Source: Armatimonadaceae bacterium
GTDB lineage: Bacteria; Armatimonadota; Armatimonadia; Armatimonadales; Armatimonadaceae
Length of the DNA stretch: 44,790 bases
Reading direction: 5' to 3'
Assembly: GCA_030447685.1 (NCBI GenBank)
Contig: JAUJOK010000010.1
Span: forward strand, 77,304-122,093
Positions within the stretch are counted from its first letter, which is position 1, and the number at the start of each line of letters is the position of its first letter. The translations under genes and the position numbers were made by a program. The notes beneath the pieces were generated by a model. That model made no database searches. It saw only the letters and a program-made list of their open reading frames with translations, and had not been told where the DNA came from. This document shows, in pieces, positions 16,608-24,145 of the stretch.

Positions 16608-17195
16608 TCAGGCAGGGGGAAGGGCGAGGGCGGCGCGGTGCTCGGCGAAGGTGCGACGCCAGGCCGAGGTCGTCATGTCGTCGATCCACATGATGACGGC
16701 ATGCTCGTTGTTGTCCGTGTAGTAGCCTTTGCGGAGGGCCACCCAAACGAAGCCATACTTCTCGTACAGCCGCTGCGCCGCCTGGTTGCTGTTGCTTTCA
16801 CGCACCTCCAGGGTCGCCCGCGTCGCGCCCAGGCGCAAGGATGCGGCCAACAGCTCGCACAACAGGAGTTCGCCGATACGCCGCCCCCGGAAGGTTGGGT
16901 CCACGGCCAGCGTGGTGACATGCGCCTCGTCCATAATGACCCACATGCCGCCGTAGCCGACAATAGTTTCCGGGCGGGTATCGGCGGAAACGTTGCTGGC
17001 CGCTTCGTTTAACGTCGCGACCAGATAGCAGGCGGAGGGGTTGGCGATTTCGGTGACATAGGCATGGGTGCTCCACGGCGTCGGGAAGGACTGACGTTCG
17101 ATACGCGACACCTGCTCGATGTCCGCGCCGCGCATGGGGCGAATAGCTATCTCCGGCGCGGGCCGGAACTCCGATGCCGCTCGCTCCTCAATCAC
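16608..17195 (-). CDS. rimI: Ribosomal protein S18 alanine N-acetyltransferase RimI
   Basis: A 195-residue GNAT acetyltransferase that acetylates the N-terminal Ala of ribosomal protein S18. AIRPMRGADIEQVSRIERQS is the typical opening with FPTPWS; VTTLAVDPTFRGRRIGELLL carries the acetyl-CoA loop (R-G-R-R-I-G); LEVRESNSNQAAQRLYEKYG is the RimI signature. The protein has about 35 more residues than usual, split between an N-terminal lead (MIEERAASEFRPAPE) and a C-terminal tail. The GTG start overlaps the moaE stop (GTGA), so translation is likely coupled to molybdopterin synthase. Confidence 0.9.
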   Translation of the reverse strand: MIEERAASEFRPAPEIAIRPMRGADIEQVSRIERQSFPTPWSTHAYVTEIANPSACYLVATLNEAASNVSADTRPETIVGYGGMWVIMDEAHVTTLAVDPTFRGRRIGELLLCELLAASLRLGATRATLEVRESNSNQAAQRLYEKYGFVWVALRKGYYTDNNEHAVIMWIDDMTTSAWRRTFAEHRAALALPPA

Positions 17196-17629
17196 GCCGT
17201 ACCGTCGCTTTGCATCGGAATGGCATTCTCGCCTTCTATCCAGTACGTCCCGTCCGCCGCGTACTCCTTTTTCCAGATCGGCACGTCGTTCTTCAGCGTG
17301 TCAATCGCCCAGCGGCAGGCGTCGAACGCTTCGGCCCGATGGGGAGAGGAGACACAGATGACCACGGACGCCTCGCCGACCGCCAGATAGCCGAAACGGT
17401 GCAGAATCGCGCAGCGCAGCCCCCACCGCTGGTGAACCTCGTCCACGATACGCCGCATCTGGCGCTCGGCCATCGGCTTATACGCCTCGTACTCCAGGCC
17501 CGCTACCTGCCGCCCGCGCGCGTGGTTTCGCACCACCCCGACAAACTGCACATACGCGCCGTCGGTTTCCGTCACCAGCGCATCCACCGCTTGCTGCGGG
17601 TCTAATACCGCTTCGGTAAGCAATACCAC
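17192..17629 (-). CDS. moaE: Molybdopterin synthase catalytic subunit MoaE
   Basis: A 145-residue large subunit that converts precursor Z to molybdopterin with MoaD. VQFVGVVRNHARGRQVAGLEYE is the family signature with the active-site Arg; LHRFGYLAVGEASVVI and the catalytic Lys region TLKNDVPIWKKE are intact. GTG start with GAGG 8 bases upstream. It lies between moaD (41 bases upstream) and rimI (overlapping). moaA, moaC and moeA are not in the window. Confidence 0.93.
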   Translation of the reverse strand: MVLLTEAVLDPQQAVDALVTETDGAYVQFVGVVRNHARGRQVAGLEYEAYKPMAERQMRRIVDEVHQRWGLRCAILHRFGYLAVGEASVVICVSSPHRAEAFDACRWAIDTLKNDVPIWKKEYAADGTYWIEGENAIPMQSDGTA

Positions 17630-17670
17630 GGGTCAATCCTCAGGAGCCATGAAGCTGTTTACCCATTAAC

Positions 17671-17928
17671 TCAGCCGCCGCTCATCGGGGGCAGAAAAGC
17701 GACCTCTTCACCGTCGGAAAGCGCAGTTTCCGGGGGCGCGAAGTCCGCGCCCACCGCCGTCCGCGTTCGAGCAAGCAGATCACGCAGCCGCTCGTCGCGC
17801 TCGCCCAGAAGCCGCGCGACATCCGCCACGGTCGCACCGGCGGGGACATCCAGCGAAAACGCGCCGTTGTCCGCGCCTGCCGGGGCAGCGTCTTTGTAAT
17901 GGCCGAAGAGCAGAACACGAATGGTCAT
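17671..17928 (-). CDS. moaD: Molybdopterin synthase sulfur carrier subunit MoaD
   Basis: An 85-residue ubiquitin-like protein ending in the required Gly-Gly (FLPPMSGG), whose C-terminus becomes a thiocarboxylate that donates sulfur in MoaE. MTIRVLLFGHYKDAA and LSDGEEVAFLPP are typical. It starts 6 bases after the purF stop, without a clear SD, so it may depend on translation of purF. Confidence 0.93.
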   Translation of the reverse strand: MTIRVLLFGHYKDAAPAGADNGAFSLDVPAGATVADVARLLGERDERLRDLLARTRTAVGADFAPPETALSDGEEVAFLPPMSGG

Positions 17929-17934
17929 TGTCGT

Positions 17935-19455
17935 CTACTCGTCGTATCCCACATCGCGGGAGTGTGTCGGTACCGGCACCTTGTTTCCCGCGCCGTTTTT
18001 CACCACCGGCATCTCCAGGGCGAACTTGCTCACCTTCACATGCGGCGGAATGTCTATCGGGTATTCACCGGTGAAGCAGGCCAGGCAGAAGTTATCATTA
18101 GGAACATGGACAGCGCGCGCCAGCCCCTGCGGCGACAAAAAGCCCAGCGAAGTCGCTCCGATCAGACGGCGAATCTCCTCGACCGTGTTCCGGGCGGCAA
18201 CTAACTGGTCCTGATTCGCCAGGTCTACCCCATAGAAGCAGGGGAACTTCACCGGCGGCGCGGAGATGCGAACATGCACTTCGCGCGCTCCGGCATCCAG
18301 CAGCACGCGCACCAGCTTATCCGTGGTGGTGCCGCGCACGATGGAGTCGTCTACCATGACCACGCGCTTGCCTTCCAGCGTTTCGCGAATCGGGGTGAAC
18401 TTCATACGGACACCGAGGTCGCGCATACGCTGGTCGGGCTGTATAAACGTCCGGTGGATATAGCGGCTCTTAATCAGCCCCTCCGCAAACGGGACGCCGC
18501 TCTCCTCGGCGAAACCGAGCGCGGCGGGCGTGCCGCTGTCGGGAATGGCGATAACCAGGTCGGCCCCATTGGGCACCGGATGCTCGCGGGCCAGTTCCTG
18601 TCCCATGCGCCGCCGGGCGGCGTGCAAGCTCTGGCCGTACATTACCGAGTCGGGGCGGGCGAAGTAGATCATCTCCAGCATGCAGAGCGCGGGGCGTTCC
18701 ATCTGAACACCGGGCGCGGAGCGCACGCCGTCCCGGTCGATGACGACGATCTCACCCGGCATCACCTCGCGCACGAAGGTCGCGCCCACGGTATTGAGCG
18801 CGCAGGTCTCGCTTGCCAGCACCCACTTATCGTTGCCCAGGCGTCCCAAACACAGCGGGCGCACGCCGTAGGGGTCGCGGACGCCGACAATCTGGTTCTC
18901 CGTCATAATCGCCAGCGAGTAGGCTCCCCGAATGCGCTGCATCGCCCCGCGCACCGCCCCGGCGAGCGTCTCCGTCTCCTGCTCAGCGATCAGGCGCGCG
19001 ATGATCTCGGAGTCGTTGGTTGTCTCAAACGAAATGCCGCGCGCCTCCATCTCCCGGCGCAGCTCTTCGGTGTTGATCAGGTTGCCGTTATGCGCCACCG
19101 CCACCGTGCCGGTATGCAGGCAGCAGTGCAGCGGCTGCGCGTTCCGCAGAACGGATGAGCCGGTGGTGGAATAGCGGGTATGCCCGATAGCGATATGCCC
19201 CTTCAGCCGGGACAGACTTTCCTCGTCGAACACCTGCGTCACCAGGCCCATGTCCTTGTGCGTCCGCAGAGTTTGCCCATCCGAAACCGCGATGCCCGCC
19301 GACTCCTGCCCCCGGTGCTGAAGCGCGAACAGGCCGAAAAAGGTCAGGCGCGCGACATCCTCGCCCGGCGCGAACACGCCGAAGATGCCGCACTCCTCGT
19401 TCGGCGTATCATCCTCATCAAAGACGCTCGCTGTTCTGTTCTGTTCGTCGTTCAT
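17935..19455 (-). CDS. purF: Amidophosphoribosyltransferase PurF
   Basis: First committed enzyme of purine synthesis: PRPP plus glutamine to phosphoribosylamine. A short propeptide precedes the nucleophile Cys of EECGIFGVF (about residue 22), the sign of the B. subtilis type that is processed and carries a 4Fe-4S cluster; Cys residues of FPCFYGVD and FCLACFTG fit the cluster ligands. The PRPP loop VVMVDDSIVRGTT is intact. I used ATG 19455; an in-frame GTG at 19461 is closer to the AAGGA and equally possible. moaD follows after 6 bases. The gene sits 8-15 bases behind a toxin stump rather than behind purL, which lies at 21.9-24.1 kb. Confidence 0.95.
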   Translation of the reverse strand: MNDEQNRTASVFDEDDTPNEECGIFGVFAPGEDVARLTFFGLFALQHRGQESAGIAVSDGQTLRTHKDMGLVTQVFDEESLSRLKGHIAIGHTRYSTTGSSVLRNAQPLHCCLHTGTVAVAHNGNLINTEELRREMEARGISFETTNDSEIIARLIAEQETETLAGAVRGAMQRIRGAYSLAIMTENQIVGVRDPYGVRPLCLGRLGNDKWVLASETCALNTVGATFVREVMPGEIVVIDRDGVRSAPGVQMERPALCMLEMIYFARPDSVMYGQSLHAARRRMGQELAREHPVPNGADLVIAIPDSGTPAALGFAEESGVPFAEGLIKSRYIHRTFIQPDQRMRDLGVRMKFTPIRETLEGKRVVMVDDSIVRGTTTDKLVRVLLDAGAREVHVRISAPPVKFPCFYGVDLANQDQLVAARNTVEEIRRLIGATSLGFLSPQGLARAVHVPNDNFCLACFTGEYPIDIPPHVKVSKFALEMPVVKNGAGNKVPVPTHSRDVGYDE

Positions 19456-19469
19456 TGTCACCGTGTTCC

Positions 19470-19574
19470 TTACGCAAGCGCCGGGTCAATCCATTCCCGC
19501 GCCAGAAGCGCTGGAGAAAGAAAATCGAAATCCCTGTCCGTCGTCAGCAGTGTCACACTGGCGCGCTCAGTCAT
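19470..19574 (-). pseudogene. Stump of a PIN-type toxin gene
   Basis: ATG 19574 overlaps the antitoxin's end (stop TGA 19567-19569). It encodes 34 residues: MTERASVTLLTTDRDFDFLS and then PALLAREWIDPALA. The TLLTTDRDFDFL part matches the last acidic motif and strand of PIN-domain (VapC) toxins; the first about 100 residues are missing. The clean in-frame fusion of start codon and C-terminus suggests an internal deletion that removed toxicity. Confidence 0.55.
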
Positions 19575-19833
19575 CCATTGCTTTTAGCGCGGCGAGCAGT
19601 TCTTCGTCGGTTTCGTCGCCGGGCCACGGCCCCAACTCCTCTAAAACGTCCTTCAGCGTCTTTCCCGGCGGCAACGGCTTGCGCGGCTTCAGTTCATCCA
19701 CTGACTGCGGAACAGGACGATTTTTTAGTTCAGCGATCAGCGCCTCTATCGCAAGCTGCTCCGGCGTCTTGTTTTGCCGCGCCGCCTCTTCCTGAAGCGC
19801 CTGCTCTATTTCCGGCGTAATCGTGATTGTCAA
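19567..19833 (-). CDS. VapB-like antitoxin without functional toxin
   Basis: An 88-residue protein: N-terminal MTITITPEIEQALQEEAARQ followed by TPEQLAIEALIAEL, a ribbon-helix-helix-like or helical antitoxin opening, then a Pro/Lys-rich linker and an acidic tail (GDETDEELLAALKAMDD) of the kind that neutralises PIN toxins. The adjoining toxin survives only as a 34-codon stump. The extended -10 TGATACAAT at 19875-19883 probably drives it, with read-through into purF possible. Confidence 0.65.
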   Translation of the reverse strand: MTITITPEIEQALQEEAARQNKTPEQLAIEALIAELKNRPVPQSVDELKPRKPLPPGKTLKDVLEELGPWPGDETDEELLAALKAMDD

Positions 19834-19874
19834 GGTCGCTGCCTCCTGCCAGAGTGCGTTTCGTCGTTCGCTTT

Positions 19875-19883
19875 ATTGTATCA
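19875..19883 (-). promoter_or_regulatory. Extended -10 TGATACAAT before the antitoxin gene
   Basis: TGATACAAT on the minus strand, about 42 bases before ATG 19833. It could also feed purF-moaD-moaE-rimI, because no closer promoter was seen. Confidence 0.45.
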
Positions 19884-19895
19884 CCGTCGTTCGAA

Positions 19896-20567
19896 TCAGC
19901 TGCGTTCCCATACATAAAGACTGCGGCTACGCCCCGCTTCCTCCACCAGCCATATTTCGTCTTCTCCCTGTATGGTGCGAACCACCGCTTCCACGAACAG
20001 GTTGAAGAAAAGCGAATGCACCAGGGAGATTTCTTCCGTGACGGCGGAATCCGGCGGTGGCGTGGCTTCATGCAAATCAACCATGTTCAAGCCGGATTGC
20101 TGGGGGGTTCGGGTGGACTGAATGGGAATAAGGAAGCGAACGCTGGCGGTGGTTTCGTCAACGAGGTAACGCTCATCATTGACCAGCATGCGCGCGGCGT
20201 CCTCCCGACTTGCGAGGGCGGCGGCACGGTATCGCCCGGAAACATGGCTTATAGAATAGCCGCCGAATTTCTCCGAAATCAGCGCGCAAAGCCGTTCCAG
20301 ATATTCTTCCTCAGTCTCTCCATCCTCTTGCTTTATCCAATGGTGATATTGCGCCCACCCCACTTCCTTCAGGCGCTGCTTGATGGTATCGGTGTAGAAA
20401 AGAGCATCCAACGTATCACGAGTTCTGCCACAATGTACTGCTGGCAGGAGAAATTCATACTTAACAATTTCGAAACAACTGACCCTGTTCCTTTCAGCAG
20501 CCAGGTTCCTGTCTTCAATGATTTCCCCTGAATCGCTGCGACAAAGGCCGCGAGGAACTGGCTTCAT
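19896..20567 (-). CDS. Hypothetical protein, 223 residues
   Basis: Not recognised. The frame is open to 20723, but the better start is ATG 20567, 1 base after the TAA of the upstream gene (20569-20571), a spacing typical of coupled genes. The protein is mixed charged and soluble, with an acidic helix (EDGETEEEYLERLCALISEK) and a C-terminal IWLVEEAGRSRSLYVWERS. No membrane segment or signal peptide. It pairs with the gene at 20569-20948. Confidence 0.5.
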   Translation of the reverse strand: MKPVPRGLCRSDSGEIIEDRNLAAERNRVSCFEIVKYEFLLPAVHCGRTRDTLDALFYTDTIKQRLKEVGWAQYHHWIKQEDGETEEEYLERLCALISEKFGGYSISHVSGRYRAAALASREDAARMLVNDERYLVDETTASVRFLIPIQSTRTPQQSGLNMVDLHEATPPPDSAVTEEISLVHSLFFNLFVEAVVRTIQGEDEIWLVEEAGRSRSLYVWERS

Positions 20568-20568
20568 T

Positions 20569-20948
20569 TTATCGGGGCCTTCTGCCGCTCGCGCTTTCGC
20601 TGAGCGGCAGACAGAAATACAATCGCAGCCACGCCTCAAGGTGAGCGAATTCCACTGCTTTCCCTGTCGAAAGCAGGAACGGCTTTCTTTTCTTGCCCGC
20701 ACCTGCCAGCACAACAAGACCATTTATCGGCCAAACCGCCATTTCCTGGATAGTGGTGAGAATTTCCTCTTCCCTCTTACGCCGACAATGTCTATAAAAG
20801 GCTTTGCCGTCAGAAGGGGACGAGCAAACGCAACATCAACCTGAGTCTCGAGGTGTGCGGCAGAGCGCCAGGCAAGTCTATCGACCAGCGAAACTATAGA
20901 TTTCTTTAATGATGAGTGGCTGTGAATGGAAATTGCTGATTCAGGCAT
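20569..20948 (-). CDS. Hypothetical protein, one frameshift
   Basis: Two frames join near 20780-20790: the first runs MPESAISIHSHSSLKKSIVS to PFIDIVGVRG, the second from EEEILTTIQEMAVWPINGLV through LAGAGKKRKPFLLSTGKAVE to a TAA at 20569. Both halves look protein-like and the joined product has about 125 residues. No family recognised. The TAA is 1 base before the next gene's ATG, so both probably form one unit. Confidence 0.45.
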
Positions 20949-20992
20949 AGAGCAAATTCTCCCTTATAGGAGCAGCAGGAAACAACGGCTCC

Positions 20993-21010
20993 GTGATGTA
21001 AACTCATCAC
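20993..21010 (+). promoter_or_regulatory. Inverted repeat directly before the HARE-nuclease start
   Basis: GTGATG-taaact-CATCAC ends 1 base before ATG 21012 and replaces any SD. It could be an operator or a start-blocking hairpin. Confidence 0.4.
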
Positions 21011-21011
21011 C

Positions 21012-21791
21012 ATGAATGAGAATCGCACCTGGAAAGATGTTGTCGCCGATGCTTTAGCGGCTCTTGGCGGCGAGGCACATCTCAAGGAAATCACAGACCT
21101 GGCTCGTAAAGATGAAAAAGCCGCCTCCAATAGTCGTGTTGATGAGAAAGTGCGCCAGGTTGTGCGCAACTACAAAATCTTTGAACCGGTTCCCGGCAGC
21201 AGCGGACGTTACCGGCTGCTTATGATGCCTTCCTTGACAGCATCTCTGGGTACAGCCACAACCAGTCAAGTTACCGATGAGATACAGGGCAAACTGCTGT
21301 ACATAGGCCGTGCGAATGATTACGAAACCTTCGCTCCGGCGGACGATTGCACGAAACGCCAGTTTTGCGGTCAGCCGCTGGCGTCGCTCGTTTCCGTGCG
21401 AGACAATCTGGCCGACATTCCCCGCCTGAACGATGATGAGCGCCGAACGATGGCGCGCATTGATGTGATATGGTTCGCAGAGCGTGCCGGTGAGTTACGG
21501 CCTTGTTTCGCCTTTGAGGTGGAAAACTCTACGGAAGTAGTTACCGGTCTCCAGCGCCTGAGCGTTATTCCTGAGCTTTTTCAGACACGTCTGTTCATCG
21601 TTGGAGAAAGCGACAGCAAAAAAAAGAAGTACGAAGAGTTCGTTTCATCGCCAGCTTATCGGGTCAGGGCCGAACATTTTTCCTTTCGCTATTTTGAGCA
21701 GGTTCGCGGCCTTTATGCCAGCGCCGAATCTTACGCCGTGGCCCGTGCGGCACACCGGCAGATGATGCACGACCTGAACATGGCGGGCTAA
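21012..21791 (+). CDS. HARE-HTH protein with PD-(D/E)XK-like nuclease domain
   Basis: A 259-residue protein. Residues 6-70 form a HARE-HTH domain (TWKDVVADALAALGGEAHLK, EITDLA, then NYKIFEPVPGSSGRYRL), a DNA-binding fold linked to modified-DNA restriction. The C-terminal half has ARIDVIWF and CFAFEVENSTEVVTGLQRL, which look like the Asp and E-x-E-type catalytic core of PD-(D/E)XK nucleases, followed by LFIVGES and a helical end. A restriction or defence role is inferred. The gene stands alone, convergent with purL and divergent from the unknown pair; no methylase is near. An inverted repeat covers the usual ribosome site. Confidence 0.65.
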   Translation: MNENRTWKDVVADALAALGGEAHLKEITDLARKDEKAASNSRVDEKVRQVVRNYKIFEPVPGSSGRYRLLMMPSLTASLGTATTSQVTDEIQGKLLYIGRANDYETFAPADDCTKRQFCGQPLASLVSVRDNLADIPRLNDDERRTMARIDVIWFAERAGELRPCFAFEVENSTEVVTGLQRLSVIPELFQTRLFIVGESDSKKKKYEEFVSSPAYRVRAEHFSFRYFEQVRGLYASAESYAVARAAHRQMMHDLNMAG

Positions 21792-21863
21792 ATAAGTTAC
21801 AGCCAGCAACAAGACTAAAACGATCCGATCCTACCCGATCATTTGGGAAAGATCAACCCTGCG

Positions 21864-24131
21864 CTATTTTTCTCCCATCGCGCGCGGGATGGCGTTTTCA
21901 TAGTCGTCGCGGAGCCGGGCGAGGGGCAGGTCGAGCAGGCCCGCCGCGTCAAATCGCTCGCTGGCCTTTACCTGCCCGATAAAGACAGCTTCAATGGCGG
22001 CGTCTTCGGCCAGGTCGAGCAGGGCGTCCTGATCCGCGCCGGGGCGCACGGAGACGATAACACGGGAGGCGGCCTCGCCGAACAGAATCGCTGACCAGGG
22101 TTGGTCACCAAAGTCGGTGACGGCGAAGCGGACTTCCGCGCCGCGATTTCCGGCAAGACAGGATTCGGCCAGCGCGACCGTCGCGCCGCCTTCGGAGCAG
22201 TCGTGCGCGGAGCGAAGCAGGCGTGCGCCAACGGCCTTTCGCACGACGCTCTGGACGCGCCGCTCGGCGTCCAGAGCCAGGCGGGGCGGCGTGCCTTCCT
22301 CGCGCCCGTGAATCAGGCTCAGATACTCGCTGCCGCCGATGCCGCTCTCATGCTCCCAGCCGTCCGGGCGCAGCAGGTAGATCAGATCGCCGTCGTTCTG
22401 GAAGCCCAGGCCGACCGGCTCCACACCCTCCTCGAAAATACCGAGCATGCCGACCGTGGGCGTTGGGTAGATCGCGCCGTCTGGGGTTTCGTTGTAAAAG
22501 GAGACGTTGCCGGAAATGACCGGCGTCCCCAGCGCCTCGCAGGCGGCGGCCATCCCTTCGACCGCGCGGCGGAACTGCCAGAACCCTTCCGGCTTTTCCG
22601 GCGAGGCGAAGTTGAGGCAGTCGGTGACGGCGGCGGGAGTCGCACCGACGCAGGAAAGGTTGCGCGCGGCCTCCGCGACCGATAACTGCGCGCCGACAAA
22701 CGGGTCAAGATAGCAGAAGCGGGAGTTACAGTCGGTGGTCATGGCGATACGCCGCGGCGACGCGCCGGGCGTGCTCGGCTCGCGCAGATTCAGCACGGCG
22801 GCGTCGCCTGCGCCGGGCAGAATCTCGGTCTGGGTCTGCACCATCGTATCGTACTGCTCCCACACCCAGCGCTTGGAGGCGATGGTCGGCGAGGCCAGCA
22901 GACGCAGCAGCACGGCGTTGTAGTCGTCCGGCTCCGGCAATGAAGAAAAATCGGCGCTCTGGACGCGGTGGATATATTCCGGCTCCTCGGCGTTCAGATA
23001 GTAGGTTGGGCAGTCGTCCGCAAGCGATTTGGCGGGAACGTCGGCGGCAACCGTATCGCCCTCGCGAACGACCACGCGCCCGGTATCAGTGGCCTCGCCG
23101 ATAATCGCCGCCTGAAGGCCCCATTTGCGGAATACGGCGGCGACCTCCTCCTCATGCCCGCGCGCGACCACGGCGAGCATCCGCTCCTGCGATTCCGAAA
23201 GCATCACCTCGTAAGGGGTCATCCCCGATTCACGGCGCGGCACCTGAAGCACGTCGATGTCCATGCCCAGGCCGCCCTTCGCCGACATCTCGCAGGTTCC
23301 ACAGGTCAGTCCCGCCGCGCCCATATCCTGAATACCGACGATATGGCCGGTAGCAAGCGCCTCCAGTGTTGCCTCGATCAGCAGCTTTTCGGTGAACGGG
23401 TCGCCGACCTGGACATTGGGCCGCTTCGCCTCCGACTCTTCGGTAAGCTCCACACTCGCGAACGTCGCCCCGTGAATCCCGTCGCGCCCCGTCGCCGACC
23501 CGACATACAGCACCGGATTACCCACGCCCGACGCCTTCGCCGACGCTATATTGTCCAATTTGACAATACCGACCGACAGCGCATTCACCAGCGGATTGCC
23601 GTTGTAGCAGGGATGAAAGTATATCTCGCCGCCGACCGTCGGCACCCCGACACAGTTCCCATACCCGCCAACCCCCGCGACCACATGCTCAAACAGATAA
23701 CGATTACGGGCCGCCACAGGGCCGTCTCCCTCTATCGGCCCGAAGCGAAGCGAATTCAGCGAGGCGACGGGGCGCGCGCCCATAGTAAAAATATCGCGCA
23801 GAATGCCGCCGACGCCGGTGGCCGCGCCCTGGGTCGGCTCCACGGCGGACGGGTGGTTGTGCGATTCCATTTTGAAGACCACGCCCCACCCCGAATCGCC
23901 CAGCGGAACCACGCCGGCATTCTCCAGCGCGCCGGTCTCCTGCGCCTTTTTGTACTCAGCAAACAGTCGCAGCACGGGCCGCGAGTATTTGTAGCCGCAA
24001 TGCTCGCTCCACATCACGGCGTACATGCCCAGTTCCGTATAAGTCGGTTCGCGGCCCAGCGTCTCGACGATCTGCCGGTACTCGGCGTCGTTCAGCCCCA
24101 TCTCACGGTAGATTTTCGGGTCTATCGGCAT
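21864..24131 (-). CDS. purL: Phosphoribosylformylglycinamidine synthase subunit PurL
   Basis: ATP-dependent amidation of FGAR to FGAM in purine synthesis. At 755 residues it is the small PurL type that needs PurQ and PurS, neither of which is in the window. Motifs: MYAVMWSEHCGYKYS with the catalytic His, MESHNHPSAVEP, GVGGYGNCVGVPTVGGE, DMGAAGLTCGTCEM, and C-terminal DCSEGG and FGEAASRVIVS. SD CGGAGA with good spacing. It begins 14 bases after the S9 peptidase stop, so it may be co-transcribed with that gene. Confidence 0.95.
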   Translation of the reverse strand: MPIDPKIYREMGLNDAEYRQIVETLGREPTYTELGMYAVMWSEHCGYKYSRPVLRLFAEYKKAQETGALENAGVVPLGDSGWGVVFKMESHNHPSAVEPTQGAATGVGGILRDIFTMGARPVASLNSLRFGPIEGDGPVAARNRYLFEHVVAGVGGYGNCVGVPTVGGEIYFHPCYNGNPLVNALSVGIVKLDNIASAKASGVGNPVLYVGSATGRDGIHGATFASVELTEESEAKRPNVQVGDPFTEKLLIEATLEALATGHIVGIQDMGAAGLTCGTCEMSAKGGLGMDIDVLQVPRRESGMTPYEVMLSESQERMLAVVARGHEEEVAAVFRKWGLQAAIIGEATDTGRVVVREGDTVAADVPAKSLADDCPTYYLNAEEPEYIHRVQSADFSSLPEPDDYNAVLLRLLASPTIASKRWVWEQYDTMVQTQTEILPGAGDAAVLNLREPSTPGASPRRIAMTTDCNSRFCYLDPFVGAQLSVAEAARNLSCVGATPAAVTDCLNFASPEKPEGFWQFRRAVEGMAAACEALGTPVISGNVSFYNETPDGAIYPTPTVGMLGIFEEGVEPVGLGFQNDGDLIYLLRPDGWEHESGIGGSEYLSLIHGREEGTPPRLALDAERRVQSVVRKAVGARLLRSAHDCSEGGATVALAESCLAGNRGAEVRFAVTDFGDQPWSAILFGEAASRVIVSVRPGADQDALLDLAEDAAIEAVFIGQVKASERFDAAGLLDLPLARLRDDYENAIPRAMGEK

Positions 24132-24145
24132 AGTATCTCCGGCAA

